Shown piece by piece: positions 9,301-17,022 of a stretch of 64,000 nt of DNA. Under the pieces are notes generated by a model. The model did not search any database and was not told the origin of the DNA. It saw only the letters and a list, made by a program, of their open reading frames with translations. Made by a program: the position numbers and the translations under genes. Each line of letters begins with the position of its first letter. Position 1 is the first letter of the stretch. The stretch spans positions 1 through 64,000 of the forward strand of contig JAYWHT010000019.1 of the NCBI GenBank assembly GCA_043777595.1, read 5' to 3'. This DNA is from JAYVJH01 sp043777595. GTDB lineage: Bacteria; Bacteroidota; Bacteroidia; Cytophagales; Spirosomataceae.

Positions 9301-9444
9301 AATAACATCACAGACGTTTATCCAGACAAAGTACTTAGTAACTATGCCTCATATACAAATGGTCAAGTACCCTATTCTCGTAACGTAAATCAGTTTGGTT
9401 TCAATGGGGCTTACTATTACGGCACATTGGCAGTACATTTTTAA
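6364..9444 (+). CDS. TonB-dependent receptor with STN signalling domain
   Basis: A 1026-residue outer-membrane receptor. After a long signal segment come an STN domain (ERLESVLSRIEQNADIKF, about 55-120), a carboxypeptidase-D-like domain (VSGKVTTDKGEAMPGVSILV), the plug (IEILRDGAAAQYGSDAIAG-like motif) and a 22-strand barrel ending in VHF. The STN domain contacts FecR, so ligand binding can switch on the ECF sigma. No SusD partner follows, so it is a FecA-type rather than SusC-type receptor. An odd Ala/Thr-rich stretch (about residues 420-445, SASATATAAAKATAKAT) lies in an early barrel loop. The genes that follow suggest an organic-acid or metal-chelate ligand, which is inference. Confidence 0.93.
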   Translation: MKKRLLSYQFVQKLIKISICQLCIALTFVGIGYAHKTHSQSVLDKELTLQCTSERLESVLSRIEQNADIKFIFSPRVIQSNRTVTLNVQNEKLSKVLNGLLSPMRVNYEVAGNKIVLSQIKVVEGVVPNGPKAADDKVSGKVTTDKGEAMPGVSILVKGTTRGTITDVNGAFTIDANNTQTLVLSFIGYRSQDVKVGNNLVIKLLEDATVLSDVVVVGSRSNLARTDVERPVPVDVMTAKELQSTGQTEIGQQLQFMSPSFNASKNGINGVAGYADPASMKGLSPDQMLVLIDGHRRHQFAAIQNNVTVGKGTVITDLNTIPSLALERMEILRDGAAAQYGSDAIAGIVNLVLKKSVNTGTAQLQYGATSKGDGAGYTFGLNYGFALGKKGQINVTGSYQDVNATDRGDIYNPEPIPGGAYAGIYASASATATAAAKATAKATDVALLKSRGYWGDGTYGSFKTALYGSNAMKSGQLFYNASYDLGKNWEIYSFGGVSNKQIAAGAFLRTAIATAATSNTDIWPDGYVPKLPGVVGDKSIFVGFRKKALADWSLDFSTGYGSSYLDQSATGSANASLGAASPKDFYAGRTFSSQSLTEASLSKNLMNFMGTKSFNIAFGGQYRVDGFSLTAGDAASYAIGPLTATKNKTPGSQGRVGIDIVDEKNVSRSNVGMFVDIESDVTSRLLIATALRYENYSDFGSNISGKLAGRYKLTDNFSVRGSINRGFRAPLLQQIANAASTSTVQSGIITATKQLSSDDPRLKQVGITDPQSETSWNYNLGLTAKLGRDFLFTVDGYQVDIDNRIIITENLRVANVAALKKAFAGFNEITFFTNAVNTQTRGVDLVASYKKTINKNSKLTASLAFTVNDTKIVSVKPTPDALQLDTKVAVVLIDTINRALIETSQPHSKVIFSLGYQIGKIGVNLRGTYFGEVAAWEKLTTPNPGTSNLHQKQVFAAKTLFDLSVNYTPTKLLTITIGGNNITDVYPDKVLSNYASYTNGQVPYSRNVNQFGFNGAYYYGTLAVHF

Positions 9445-9620
9445 GATTTTTCTATTCCCCACGTAAGACAGAGAGTAATATAAGTAGTTGTATATTTATA
9501 GTTTGGTGTCGTGAGTTGAATGTAATATAACACTGTAAATCAGTAAGTTATCAAAATTCAAATACCGTACTATTGTTGTCCAAATACTTAGTTTGCATTC
9601 ATAGTAATAGAAATTATTTT

Positions 9621-11162
9621 ATGTTAAAAAACAATATCGAAGCAAACAACGAAGTCCCCCGTCTGGGGGTCAGTGGGCTTGAACTTGTTATCATCGGCTC
9701 TGGCAATGCCGCCCTGTGCGCTGGAATTTCGGCTTTGGACAATGGGGCGAAAGTACTCATAATAGAAAAAGCCGACGAAAGCGAATGGGGCGGCAATAGC
9801 CGATATACGGCTGGTGCTATGCGCTTTGCCTACAACTCTAACGAAGATTTATTGCCATTACTCAAAAACCCTACTGACGAAAAGTTAGCCATCACAGATT
9901 TTGGTAGTTATCCAAAAGAAAAATTTTTGGCAGACTTAGCACACTTTAACGAAGGTGAGCCTATTTCTGAATTACAACAATTTCTGGTCGATGAAAGTCT
10001 TTCGGCCTTGCAGTGGTTGGGGTCTCACCATATCAAATTTGACCCTATTTATTCTCGGCAGAGTTTCGTCAAAGATGGCCGCTATGTATTTTGGGGTGGT
10101 CTAAGTCTGGAAGCCGAAGGCGAAGGTAATGGACTGGTACACGATGAGCTATCAGAATATTTGCGGCTCGGTGGCGAAATCTGGTACAACTGTGCAGCCG
10201 AAGAGATTGTACAAGAAAACGATAAAATCGCAGGTGTTCGTTGTCTCAAAGAAGGTCAAGCAATAACTATTGGCTGTGAAGCCGTTGTACTGGCTTGTGG
10301 TGGTTTTGAAGCCAATAAAGAATTAAGAGTAAAATATTTGGGTGAAAAATGGGCAAAAGCCAAAGTCCGTGGCACACGCCACAATATGGGCAAAGGTCTT
10401 GAAATGGCTACTCAATTAGGTGCTGCATTGAATGGCTTTTTTGGCGGCTGCCACGCTACACCTATGGACGCAAATATGCCTGAGTATGGCAATCTTGATA
10501 TTCCGCACATTGAACGAAAACATTATCGCAAAATTAGTTATTTGTTTGGCATCATGCTCAATACCAACGGCGAGCGGTTTGTAGATGAAGGACTTGATAT
10601 GCGAAACTATACCTACGCCCAATTTGGCAAAGCAGTATTGATGCAACCCAACGAAACAGCTTGGCAAGTATTTGACGACAAGGCATTTAAGCTGCTTTAT
10701 TCTGAATATAAAACACACGATGCCAGTTTTGTAGAAGCTGATAGTTTGGAAGAACTGGTTGAAAAAATGAACGGCATTGACAAAATCCAAACCCTCAAAA
10801 CCATTCGGACATATAACGAAGCAGTAGATGAGTCTCGCACTTTTGACCCTACCATCAAGGACGGAAAAAGTACCACAGGACTACCTCTGAACAAAACCAA
10901 CTGGGCTAATAAAATTGATACGCCCCCATTCAGAGCATACCCTGTTACGGGTGGTATTACGTTTACTTATGGTGGCCTAAAAGTCAATACAAAGGGGCAA
11001 GTTTTGGCCGAAAACAATAAACCAGTAGCTGGACTGTTTGCTTGTGGTGAGATGGTAGGTGGTGTGTTTTTTTATGGCTATCCAGGTGGCTCGGGGCTTA
11101 CGTCAGGTACTGTTTTTGGCCGACAGGCAGGGGCATCAGCAGCCGATTTCATCAAGCGATAA
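9621..11162 (+). CDS. tcuA: FAD-dependent tricarballylate dehydrogenase-like flavoprotein
   Basis: A 513-residue flavoprotein of the fumarate reductase/3-ketosteroid dehydrogenase family. The dinucleotide fold VIIGSGNAALCAG opens the domain, and GGNSRYTAGAMRFAY and GTRHNMGKGLEMATQLGA match the TcuA subgroup, as does the C-terminal FAD motif FYGYPGGSGLTSGTVFGR. TcuA oxidises tricarballylate to cis-aconitate in Salmonella, passing electrons to TcuB. No TcuB is seen here. ATG 9621 is preferred; an in-frame TTG lies at 9573. The adjacent PrpF-like isomerase gene supports a tricarboxylate pathway. The substrate could still be a related acid. Confidence 0.75.
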   Translation: MLKNNIEANNEVPRLGVSGLELVIIGSGNAALCAGISALDNGAKVLIIEKADESEWGGNSRYTAGAMRFAYNSNEDLLPLLKNPTDEKLAITDFGSYPKEKFLADLAHFNEGEPISELQQFLVDESLSALQWLGSHHIKFDPIYSRQSFVKDGRYVFWGGLSLEAEGEGNGLVHDELSEYLRLGGEIWYNCAAEEIVQENDKIAGVRCLKEGQAITIGCEAVVLACGGFEANKELRVKYLGEKWAKAKVRGTRHNMGKGLEMATQLGAALNGFFGGCHATPMDANMPEYGNLDIPHIERKHYRKISYLFGIMLNTNGERFVDEGLDMRNYTYAQFGKAVLMQPNETAWQVFDDKAFKLLYSEYKTHDASFVEADSLEELVEKMNGIDKIQTLKTIRTYNEAVDESRTFDPTIKDGKSTTGLPLNKTNWANKIDTPPFRAYPVTGGITFTYGGLKVNTKGQVLAENNKPVAGLFACGEMVGGVFFYGYPGGSGLTSGTVFGRQAGASAADFIKR

Positions 11163-11204
11163 TCTACTTTTATTTTTGTTGTAATTATACTATTTTCCAA
11201 CTCT

Positions 11205-12383
11205 ATGAAAAACGTAATCTTTTCTGCATTCGTAATTTCTGTGTTTCTGGGGTGTAAAACTATCAGAAACGATGGTAGTAGTGTTTTACAAAATATCCCC
11301 CCAGTCGCACAGTTAAGTTCCAACGCCATTCCTGCAACTTTTATGCGTGGCGGTACATCGAGAGGCCCTTTTTTTGATAAAAGAGATCTGCCAACGAATA
11401 CAATCGAACGCAATCGTATTTTATTAAAGATAATGGGTAGCCCCGACCCCAAACAAATTGACGGCTTGGGCGGAACAGTTAGCGTAACAAGCAAAGTAGT
11501 GATGGCCGAGCCGTCAAAACGCAAAGGCATTGATGTCGATTATTTATTTGCACAGATAGACATCGACAACCCGATTGTCGATACATTACCACCTTGTGGC
11601 AATATGATGGCTGGCGTAGGGCCGTTTGCTATCGAAAAAGGTTGGGTAAAAGCCACCATTCCCGAAACTCGTGTGATGATTTATAACATCAATACCAAAT
11701 CAACGATTGAGGAAATAGTACAAACACCAAACGGAAAAGTAGTTTATGAAGGTAATGTACACATAGACGGCGTACCAGGCACGGCCGCCCCTGTGATACT
11801 TAATTTGTTTGATTTGGTAGGTGGCAAAACAGGCAAACAGTTTCCGACTGGTAAAGTCAAAGAAAAAATCAACGACATTGACGCAACAATTATAGATGCC
11901 GGCCAAACGATGGTGCTACTCAAAGCGGTAGATTTGGGAATGAAAGGCGATGAAGACGAAGCATTTTTTAAAGAAAACACCGCACTAATGGCCAAACTCG
12001 AAGCCATACGCCTCGAAGCTGGCCGCCGTGCAGGAATGGGCGATGTAAAAGATGGAGTATTACCCAAAATAGGCATTTTGTCAGCCCCAAAAGATAAAAA
12101 AAACAATATTCAAGGACGGTACTTGACCCCAAAAACGTTGCACCCAAGTTTTGCCGTAACGGGTTCGATAGCAGTGGGTACGGCTCTCAAAGTAAAAGGT
12201 ACAGTAGCAGCAGAAGTTGGACAAGAAAATGGCCAAAACCGTGAACTTGTCATCATAGAACACCCCTCTGGTATAATTGAAAGTAATATTGAAATGAAAA
12301 TAAAAAATGGGCAATTAGAACTCGAAAAGGCAGGCTCAATACGAACCGTGAGGAAAATAATGGAGGGATATGTTTACTACTAA
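11205..12383 (+). CDS. PrpF/4-oxalomesaconate tautomerase-like protein with lipoprotein signal
   Basis: A 392-residue PrpF-family isomerase (diaminopimelate-epimerase-like fold). Family motifs are ATFMRGGTSRGPFF, QIDGLGGTVSVTSKV and PPCGNMMAGVGPFAIEKGW. PrpF isomerises aconitate or methylaconitate, and a sister branch (GalD) tautomerises 4-oxalomesaconate. Usual family members begin almost at the ATxMRGGTSKG motif, but this one carries about 44 extra residues that start MKNVIFSAFVISVFLGCK, a convincing lipoprotein signal with a lipobox Cys at residue 17. That would place the enzyme in the periplasm, which is unusual. It is downstream of the tcuA-like gene by 42 bp. Confidence 0.85.
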   Translation: MKNVIFSAFVISVFLGCKTIRNDGSSVLQNIPPVAQLSSNAIPATFMRGGTSRGPFFDKRDLPTNTIERNRILLKIMGSPDPKQIDGLGGTVSVTSKVVMAEPSKRKGIDVDYLFAQIDIDNPIVDTLPPCGNMMAGVGPFAIEKGWVKATIPETRVMIYNINTKSTIEEIVQTPNGKVVYEGNVHIDGVPGTAAPVILNLFDLVGGKTGKQFPTGKVKEKINDIDATIIDAGQTMVLLKAVDLGMKGDEDEAFFKENTALMAKLEAIRLEAGRRAGMGDVKDGVLPKIGILSAPKDKKNNIQGRYLTPKTLHPSFAVTGSIAVGTALKVKGTVAAEVGQENGQNRELVIIEHPSGIIESNIEMKIKNGQLELEKAGSIRTVRKIMEGYVYY

Positions 12384-13311
12384 AAAGCCCACCCCGCCCC
12401 GTGCGGCGTACCGTCCAGAGGGCGAGCCGAAAATAAAGTTCCTCTGGACGGTACGCCGCGCGGGGTTAAGGGGCTTGCTCGGAATACGCTACATGCTCAT
12501 CAGCACGCTGTGCTTTACCATTATGCAGTCGCTCATTAAGTTTTTGCCGCAGTTTAGTAGTTTTCAGCATATTTTTTTTAGGTCAATAATAGGCTGGCTT
12601 TTGTCGGTAGCTTATCTGCGAAGTCAAAATATTTCATTGATTGGTAAAAACAATAAAATGTTGATTTTTAGAGGAATAGTAGGCTCAGTATCAATGTTTT
12701 CGTTTTTTTATGTACTTACTCATATCCCGTTTGGGTCGGCGGTGGCTTTCAAATATTTATCGCCCATTTTTACGGCTATTTTTGCGGTTTTTATACTCAA
12801 AGAAAAAATAACAAAAGCGCAATGGTTGTGTTTTTTGATAACATTTATAGGAATTATTTTACTCAGAGGATTCGATTTTCGTATCAGTACCTTTGACTTG
12901 GCTATTGGGCTTATTTCGGGTATTTCGGGTGGTTTGTTGTATATCATTATTCGTAAAATCGGCGATGACGACCACCATCTTGTCATTTTACATTATTTTA
13001 TGGCCATTTCAGCTTTTTTTAGTGGTCTGGTTTCTGTTCAAGACTGGCATACGCCGAGTGGTATAGAGTGGTTGTGGTTGTTGGCTATTGGTCTGGTAGG
13101 GTTTGTAGCTCAAAACTTCTTTACGCTATCTATCCAGCAGCCCAACAATGACGTGAGTTTTTTGGCCATCTTGCGTTACAGTGAAGTTATCTATGCGCTC
13201 ATTATCGGTTATTTCTTTTTTCAAGAGAGTTATAATTTACAGAGCTTTGCGGGCATCATACTTATTTTTGTAGGGTTGCTGTTGAGTGTAAGAATGAAGA
13301 CAAAAAGCTAA
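12370..13311 (+). CDS. EamA/DMT-superfamily transporter
   Basis: A ten-helix drug/metabolite transporter with two EamA repeats; AFKYLSPIFTAIFAVFILKE marks the end of the first and VIYALIIGYFFFQE the equivalent in the second. The ATG at 12370 overlaps the prpF-like stop codon, but translation from there would run through a GC-rich hairpin and add about 35 unusual residues (basic, Pro-rich). TTG 12475 or ATG 12493, just before the first membrane helix, are credible alternative starts. Members export or import small metabolites, and here a carboxylate is suggested only by the neighbours. Confidence 0.88.
   Translation: MFTTKKPTPPRAAYRPEGEPKIKFLWTVRRAGLRGLLGIRYMLISTLCFTIMQSLIKFLPQFSSFQHIFFRSIIGWLLSVAYLRSQNISLIGKNNKMLIFRGIVGSVSMFSFFYVLTHIPFGSAVAFKYLSPIFTAIFAVFILKEKITKAQWLCFLITFIGIILLRGFDFRISTFDLAIGLISGISGGLLYIIIRKIGDDDHHLVILHYFMAISAFFSGLVSVQDWHTPSGIEWLWLLAIGLVGFVAQNFFTLSIQQPNNDVSFLAILRYSEVIYALIIGYFFFQESYNLQSFAGIILIFVGLLLSVRMKTKS
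12397..12465. repeat. GC-rich inverted repeat between prpF-like and EamA genes
   Basis: Two 25-nt arms (12397-12421 and 12441-12465) are complementary with one G-T pair and enclose a 19-nt loop. Base content is strikingly GC-rich against an AT-rich background. The shape is that of a REP-like palindromic element or a strong mRNA hairpin. It sits exactly where the following transporter's N-terminus should begin, and the frame stays open across it. Confidence 0.85.
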
Positions 13312-13312
13312 A

Positions 13313-13534
13313 TTATGCGGCTTGATGTTCTAATTGAATTTTAAGTTGGAAGTTTTGTAGAACTGCCTGCAAGTCTTGAACAAAAACAAGTTTACGATTT
13401 TCATATTGCGAAACCATAAATGTGCCATCTTGCCCACGGCTTTGGTGCATTTTAATAAGGTCATTGAGTAGTTCAATTTGTTCTAATAAATTAGAAACAG
13501 CCAATATTTTTTTATTTAGTATTACATCACTCAT
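13313..13534 (-). CDS. Small hypothetical protein beside a nucleotidyltransferase
   Basis: A 73-residue, helix-rich soluble protein (LLEQIELLNDLIKMHQSRGQD, then a basic beta segment). I do not recognise a family. It follows the nucleotidyltransferase-like gene on the same strand with a 1-bp gap, so the two are one transcript. The arrangement recalls small partner proteins of MNT-type toxin-antitoxin modules, but no HEPN motif (R-x4-6-H) is visible. Confidence 0.7.
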   Translation of the reverse strand: MSDVILNKKILAVSNLLEQIELLNDLIKMHQSRGQDGTFMVSQYENRKLVFVQDLQAVLQNFQLKIQLEHQAA

Positions 13535-13535
13535 G

Positions 13536-14012
13536 TCAAATCGTTATTTTAATAATTCCTTTTACAAAACGTTCTTTTCGTCGATTGGGTGAAGTAGTAC
13601 CAAATTGTGAAAGCCAATATTTTTGGTCGGTTTCATAAAAAATATAACTTCGGTAGTCTTCGGAAAAGACTTCAACCAAGTAGGCATCAATTTTGGACTC
13701 ATTATCTCTCTGATTTTTTAAAACAAATTCTTGTATCTGTTTGCTCATCAAGCTATTAGGAACAAACAATACGATGTCTATATCATTTGGGTTTTCTTTT
13801 AGAGTTGTAAAACTACCATTTATCCAAACTTCTACTTTTTGTTTAAGCAAGGACTGAATTGAAATAGTAAACGTATTAAAGGCAGTAAAAATAAAGTTTC
13901 TTGTAAAACTATTGGGAAACGATGTTACAAATTTTTCAACAAATGTGTCCCAATCTATTTCAATCAAATCGTATGGTTTTAAATAGCCTCTGTCATCAAA
14001 AGTCAATTTCAT
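13536..14012 (-). CDS. Nucleotidyltransferase-like protein (DUF6932 type)
   Basis: A 158-residue protein from ATG 14012. The motif WINGSFTTLKENPNDIDIVLF contains the G-S-x(9)-D-x-D signature of minimal nucleotidyltransferases and resembles the DUF6932 group. The acidic pair is intact, so it may be catalytic. Substrate is unknown. Together with the 73-residue partner it may be a small stress or defence cassette inserted between transporter genes, which is inference from size, orientation and pairing only. Confidence 0.75.
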   Translation of the reverse strand: MKLTFDDRGYLKPYDLIEIDWDTFVEKFVTSFPNSFTRNFIFTAFNTFTISIQSLLKQKVEVWINGSFTTLKENPNDIDIVLFVPNSLMSKQIQEFVLKNQRDNESKIDAYLVEVFSEDYRSYIFYETDQKYWLSQFGTTSPNRRKERFVKGIIKITI

Positions 14013-14133
14013 ATATTTATTCAAAAATCAAATATAAATAATTTCAATTACAATTCTCATATTTTACCCTTAAAACCTATCCAAAACCACTAAAAAAGTC
14101 CGCTTTGGGGCGTAACTTCTTCACCTAACAATT

Positions 14134-15417
14134 ATGAAAAAACGTTATCAATTAGTACTAATTTTTGTCATTTTTGCAATAATCACTTACTTAGACCGCA
14201 ACTCGTTCTCGTCTGTGGGCGATGATATCACCAAAGAACTTGGTCTTTCAGACAACCAGTGGGGATTATTACTCTCAGCTTTTTCGCTGGCTTATGGCGG
14301 TTTTGAAATTCCTACGGGCTTGATGGTCGATAAAATTGGCCCCAAGCGTACCCTCATGCGAATCGTACTGTGGTGGTCGTCTTTTACCATTCTGACAGGC
14401 TTTGCGGCTGCTTTTCACATTGGACCCATTGTTATTTCGGGTTTTTACTTTCTGATTATCGTCCGCTTTTTGTTTGGTGCTGGTGAGGCTGGTGCATTCC
14501 CAACGGTATCGGTGGCCATTGCACGTTGGTTTCCAACTATCGAGCGTGGGCGTATTCAGTCGATAGTCTGGATGGGTAGCCGCTTAGGCGGTGCCTTAGC
14601 CCCTGTTACCTCAATCTGGCTCGCTGAGTCTTACGGTTGGCGAGGAGTATTTTATATTTTTGGTTCATTTGGCTTTGCTTGGGCTGCGCTTTGGTGGTTT
14701 TGGTTCAAGGACGAACCCCGAGATGCAGTGGGCATAAGCGAAGCCGAAGTAAAAGAAATCGAAGAAGGGCGTAGCATCAAAACCCTCAACCACAAGCTAC
14801 TCCCACTTGGCACGATTATTAGCAACTCAAACCTTTGGGCATTGATGGCTATGTACCATTGCCTGCTGTATGGTGCGTATTTTTATATGTCGTGGATGCC
14901 AAAATACCTACAAAACGGGCGTGGCATTCCAAAAGCAGATTTGGGCTGGATGATTTCTTTGCCGTTTGTACTCGGTATGGGCGGCTGCTTGGTAGGCGGC
15001 TTTGTGTCCGATTATTTAGTAAAAAAGAGAGGACTAAAATTTGGTCGCCGCTATGTAGGAATGTTTGGCCTAATGATGGCTGGCGTTTGTATGATTATAG
15101 GCTCATATATTGCCGACACAAGTATTGCTATCATATTTTTGGGCTTGGGCTTGGCTTTTAAAGATTTTACGTTGCCTGTGTCGTGGGCGGCAGCTACCGA
15201 TATTGGCGGGCAGAACGCTGGTATGGTTTCGGGGTCGATGGGCATGGCAGGGCAGTTGGGGTCGGTGGTGATGGCTTCGGCTTTTGGGTATATTCTTACC
15301 GAAACAGGCAGCTACGAACTACCCGTCAGAATAATTGGAGTCATTGTGGTATTGGGTGGCTTATTTTGGCTCAGAATCGACGCCTCAAAACCTATTGATT
15401 ATATTCCCGAAAAATAG
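14134..15417 (+). CDS. MFS transporter, anion:cation symporter type
   Basis: A 427-residue twelve-helix major facilitator. The N-terminus YLDRNSFSSVGDDITKELGL and the loop GLMVDKIGPKRTLM are hallmarks of the anion:cation symporter family, whose members take up hexuronates, glucarate, phthalate and similar organic anions. VRFLFGAGEAGAFPTVSVAI is the conserved fourth-fifth helix motif. It is followed after 11 bp by the AEC transporter gene. In this setting it is the most likely importer for the acid processed by the TcuA-like and PrpF-like enzymes, by inference. Confidence 0.92.
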   Translation: MKKRYQLVLIFVIFAIITYLDRNSFSSVGDDITKELGLSDNQWGLLLSAFSLAYGGFEIPTGLMVDKIGPKRTLMRIVLWWSSFTILTGFAAAFHIGPIVISGFYFLIIVRFLFGAGEAGAFPTVSVAIARWFPTIERGRIQSIVWMGSRLGGALAPVTSIWLAESYGWRGVFYIFGSFGFAWAALWWFWFKDEPRDAVGISEAEVKEIEEGRSIKTLNHKLLPLGTIISNSNLWALMAMYHCLLYGAYFYMSWMPKYLQNGRGIPKADLGWMISLPFVLGMGGCLVGGFVSDYLVKKRGLKFGRRYVGMFGLMMAGVCMIIGSYIADTSIAIIFLGLGLAFKDFTLPVSWAAATDIGGQNAGMVSGSMGMAGQLGSVVMASAFGYILTETGSYELPVRIIGVIVVLGGLFWLRIDASKPIDYIPEK

Positions 15418-15428
15418 ATAGCATCAAA

Positions 15429-16352
15429 ATGACCAATCTGATTTTTTTGATGCTCTGTTTGTTACTGGGGATATTACTCAAACGGTTCAAAATAGTACCT
15501 GTTAATGCGAACATAACACTCAACAATCTGATTTTATATGTCTGTCTGCCAGCTACTTCACTCGTTTATGGTAGTACATTGGTTCTTGAAAGTAAATATC
15601 TATTAGCGATTTTGATGCCTTGGTTGCTGTATGCTGGCTCATTTTTATTTTTTAGACTTTTACGAAACTTTACAAACATAGACAGGCCAACGGAGGGTGT
15701 ACTCATCATGACGGCAGGTATTCCGAGTATTTCGTTTGTTGGGTTTCCTATTTTTCAGTTATTGTATGACGAAGAAGGCTTGCAGATAGGTGTTTTGATG
15801 AGCCAGGCGGGATCGTTTTTGGCTTGTAGTACGGTTGGAGTTGTTACGGCGTCGATTTATGCGGCCAAAAACACCTCATTTACACAAATCGCAAAGGACG
15901 TGCTTACTTTTCCTACTTTTATAGCTTTTAGTTTGGCTATTGCTATCAATATTTTAGGGTTTCATTTTTCCGAAATAACTATCGAGGTTCTTAAAAAAAT
16001 ATCCTCACCGTTTACATTTTTAGCGTTGGTTTCGGTAGGTTTACAAATCGAATTAGACCATAAAGTCTTGCAAAAATCAAATCTAAAATGGGGACTGTTG
16101 TATAAACTAATTTTAAGTCCGTTAGTTGTATTTGTACTTTATTATTTGGTTTTGGGCAAAACCGATAAAGTGGCTGAGGCTTGTGTAATAGGTGCAGCCA
16201 TTGGCTCAATGAACATGACGGCTGTGCTGGCATTGCGCTATAATCTCAACCCAACGCTGGCGGCCCAGATGGTAGGTGTGGGTATTCCTATTTCACTGTT
16301 GGGAGTTGGGTTTTGGTATTGGATTTTACAAATATCTGGGTACGTTCAGTAG
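15429..16352 (+). CDS. AEC (auxin efflux carrier) family permease
   Basis: A 307-residue membrane protein with ten hydrophobic helices. The first (LIFLMLCLLLGILLKRFKIV) and the central broken helix (ITLNNLILYVCLPATSLVYG) with the N-x(6)-CLPA pattern define the AEC family, which includes malonate and malate/citrate permeases of bacteria. It lies 11 bp downstream of the MFS gene, likely the same transcript, and its end overlaps that of the convergent Uma2 gene by 7 bp. Export or import direction is not known. Confidence 0.9.
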   Translation: MTNLIFLMLCLLLGILLKRFKIVPVNANITLNNLILYVCLPATSLVYGSTLVLESKYLLAILMPWLLYAGSFLFFRLLRNFTNIDRPTEGVLIMTAGIPSISFVGFPIFQLLYDEEGLQIGVLMSQAGSFLACSTVGVVTASIYAAKNTSFTQIAKDVLTFPTFIAFSLAIAINILGFHFSEITIEVLKKISSPFTFLALVSVGLQIELDHKVLQKSNLKWGLLYKLILSPLVVFVLYYLVLGKTDKVAEACVIGAAIGSMNMTAVLALRYNLNPTLAAQMVGVGIPISLLGVGFWYWILQISGYVQ

Positions 16353-16960
16353 CTAATTTCCTCATCTTCAAGAAGTTGAGAAAGATTCAAAATACAATCG
16401 TCCAGTACCATAATATCGGTCTTGTAGTTTACAATCGTCCAAGTTTCGGTTTTTGAGAATACAATAATCGTTTTGTTGTGGGTCATTATCCAGATTATTT
16501 TTTCAGTACCGAAGTCTATCATTTTTTGGGCTTTTTCGAGTACATAATCAAATTTATCGGCGTGGTCGTCAGGGTCTAAATCTACCCGAATATCTACTTC
16601 GATAGCAATTTTGGGCGCAATTTTAAAATATTTATCATTCAAAATCAAACCCTCTTTTTCATAAATAGCAATATCATTTGAAAATTTTGTTTTTTTGTCT
16701 AAATGAAGTCCTGCTTCGTTTGTAGCAATATGATACTTTTTTCGGTTTATATTGTTGCCAATAAACAAACCAACAATATAAACAACAATACTTTGTAATG
16801 AACTGCACCCCATGATTTCTGATAGTTGTTTTTCTTTTGATAATACCTCTCTATAACCAATGTATGGCAGCACTTTTCCGTTAAGAATTTCCCGAACCAA
16901 GTATTCTGGTATTTCTTCGACTTTTGTAGATTGAGGCAGAAATTGCTGGACGATTGTCAT
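16346..16960 (-). CDS. Uma2 family endonuclease-like protein
   Basis: A 204-residue protein of the Uma2/DUF820 group, with the PD-(D/E)XK-type core: KFSNDIAIYEKEG, then KIAIEVDIRVDLDPDD, then EKAQKMIDFGTEKIIWIM. It is annotated in databases as a putative restriction endonuclease, although family function is unproven. ATG 16960 is chosen over TTG 16981 because a promoter -7 box occupies 16978-16986. It is antisense to and between two organic-acid transporter genes, looking like a single-gene insertion. Confidence 0.85.
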   Translation of the reverse strand: MTIVQQFLPQSTKVEEIPEYLVREILNGKVLPYIGYREVLSKEKQLSEIMGCSSLQSIVVYIVGLFIGNNINRKKYHIATNEAGLHLDKKTKFSNDIAIYEKEGLILNDKYFKIAPKIAIEVDIRVDLDPDDHADKFDYVLEKAQKMIDFGTEKIIWIMTHNKTIIVFSKTETWTIVNYKTDIMVLDDCILNLSQLLEDEEISY

Positions 16961-16977
16961 AATCAAATATTTTTTTA

Positions 16978-17008
16978 ACAAAAATACAAATAAAAACCAT
17001 TAACCAAA
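16978..17008 (-). promoter_or_regulatory. Promoter of the Uma2 gene
   Basis: On the reverse strand TTTG (17008-17005), 18 nt, then TATTTTTGT (16986-16978) matches the Bacteroidota promoter consensus. It lies 17 nt from the ATG at 16960 and rules out the longer start. Confidence 0.55.
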
Positions 17009-17022
17009 CAAATTGAGTAAAA

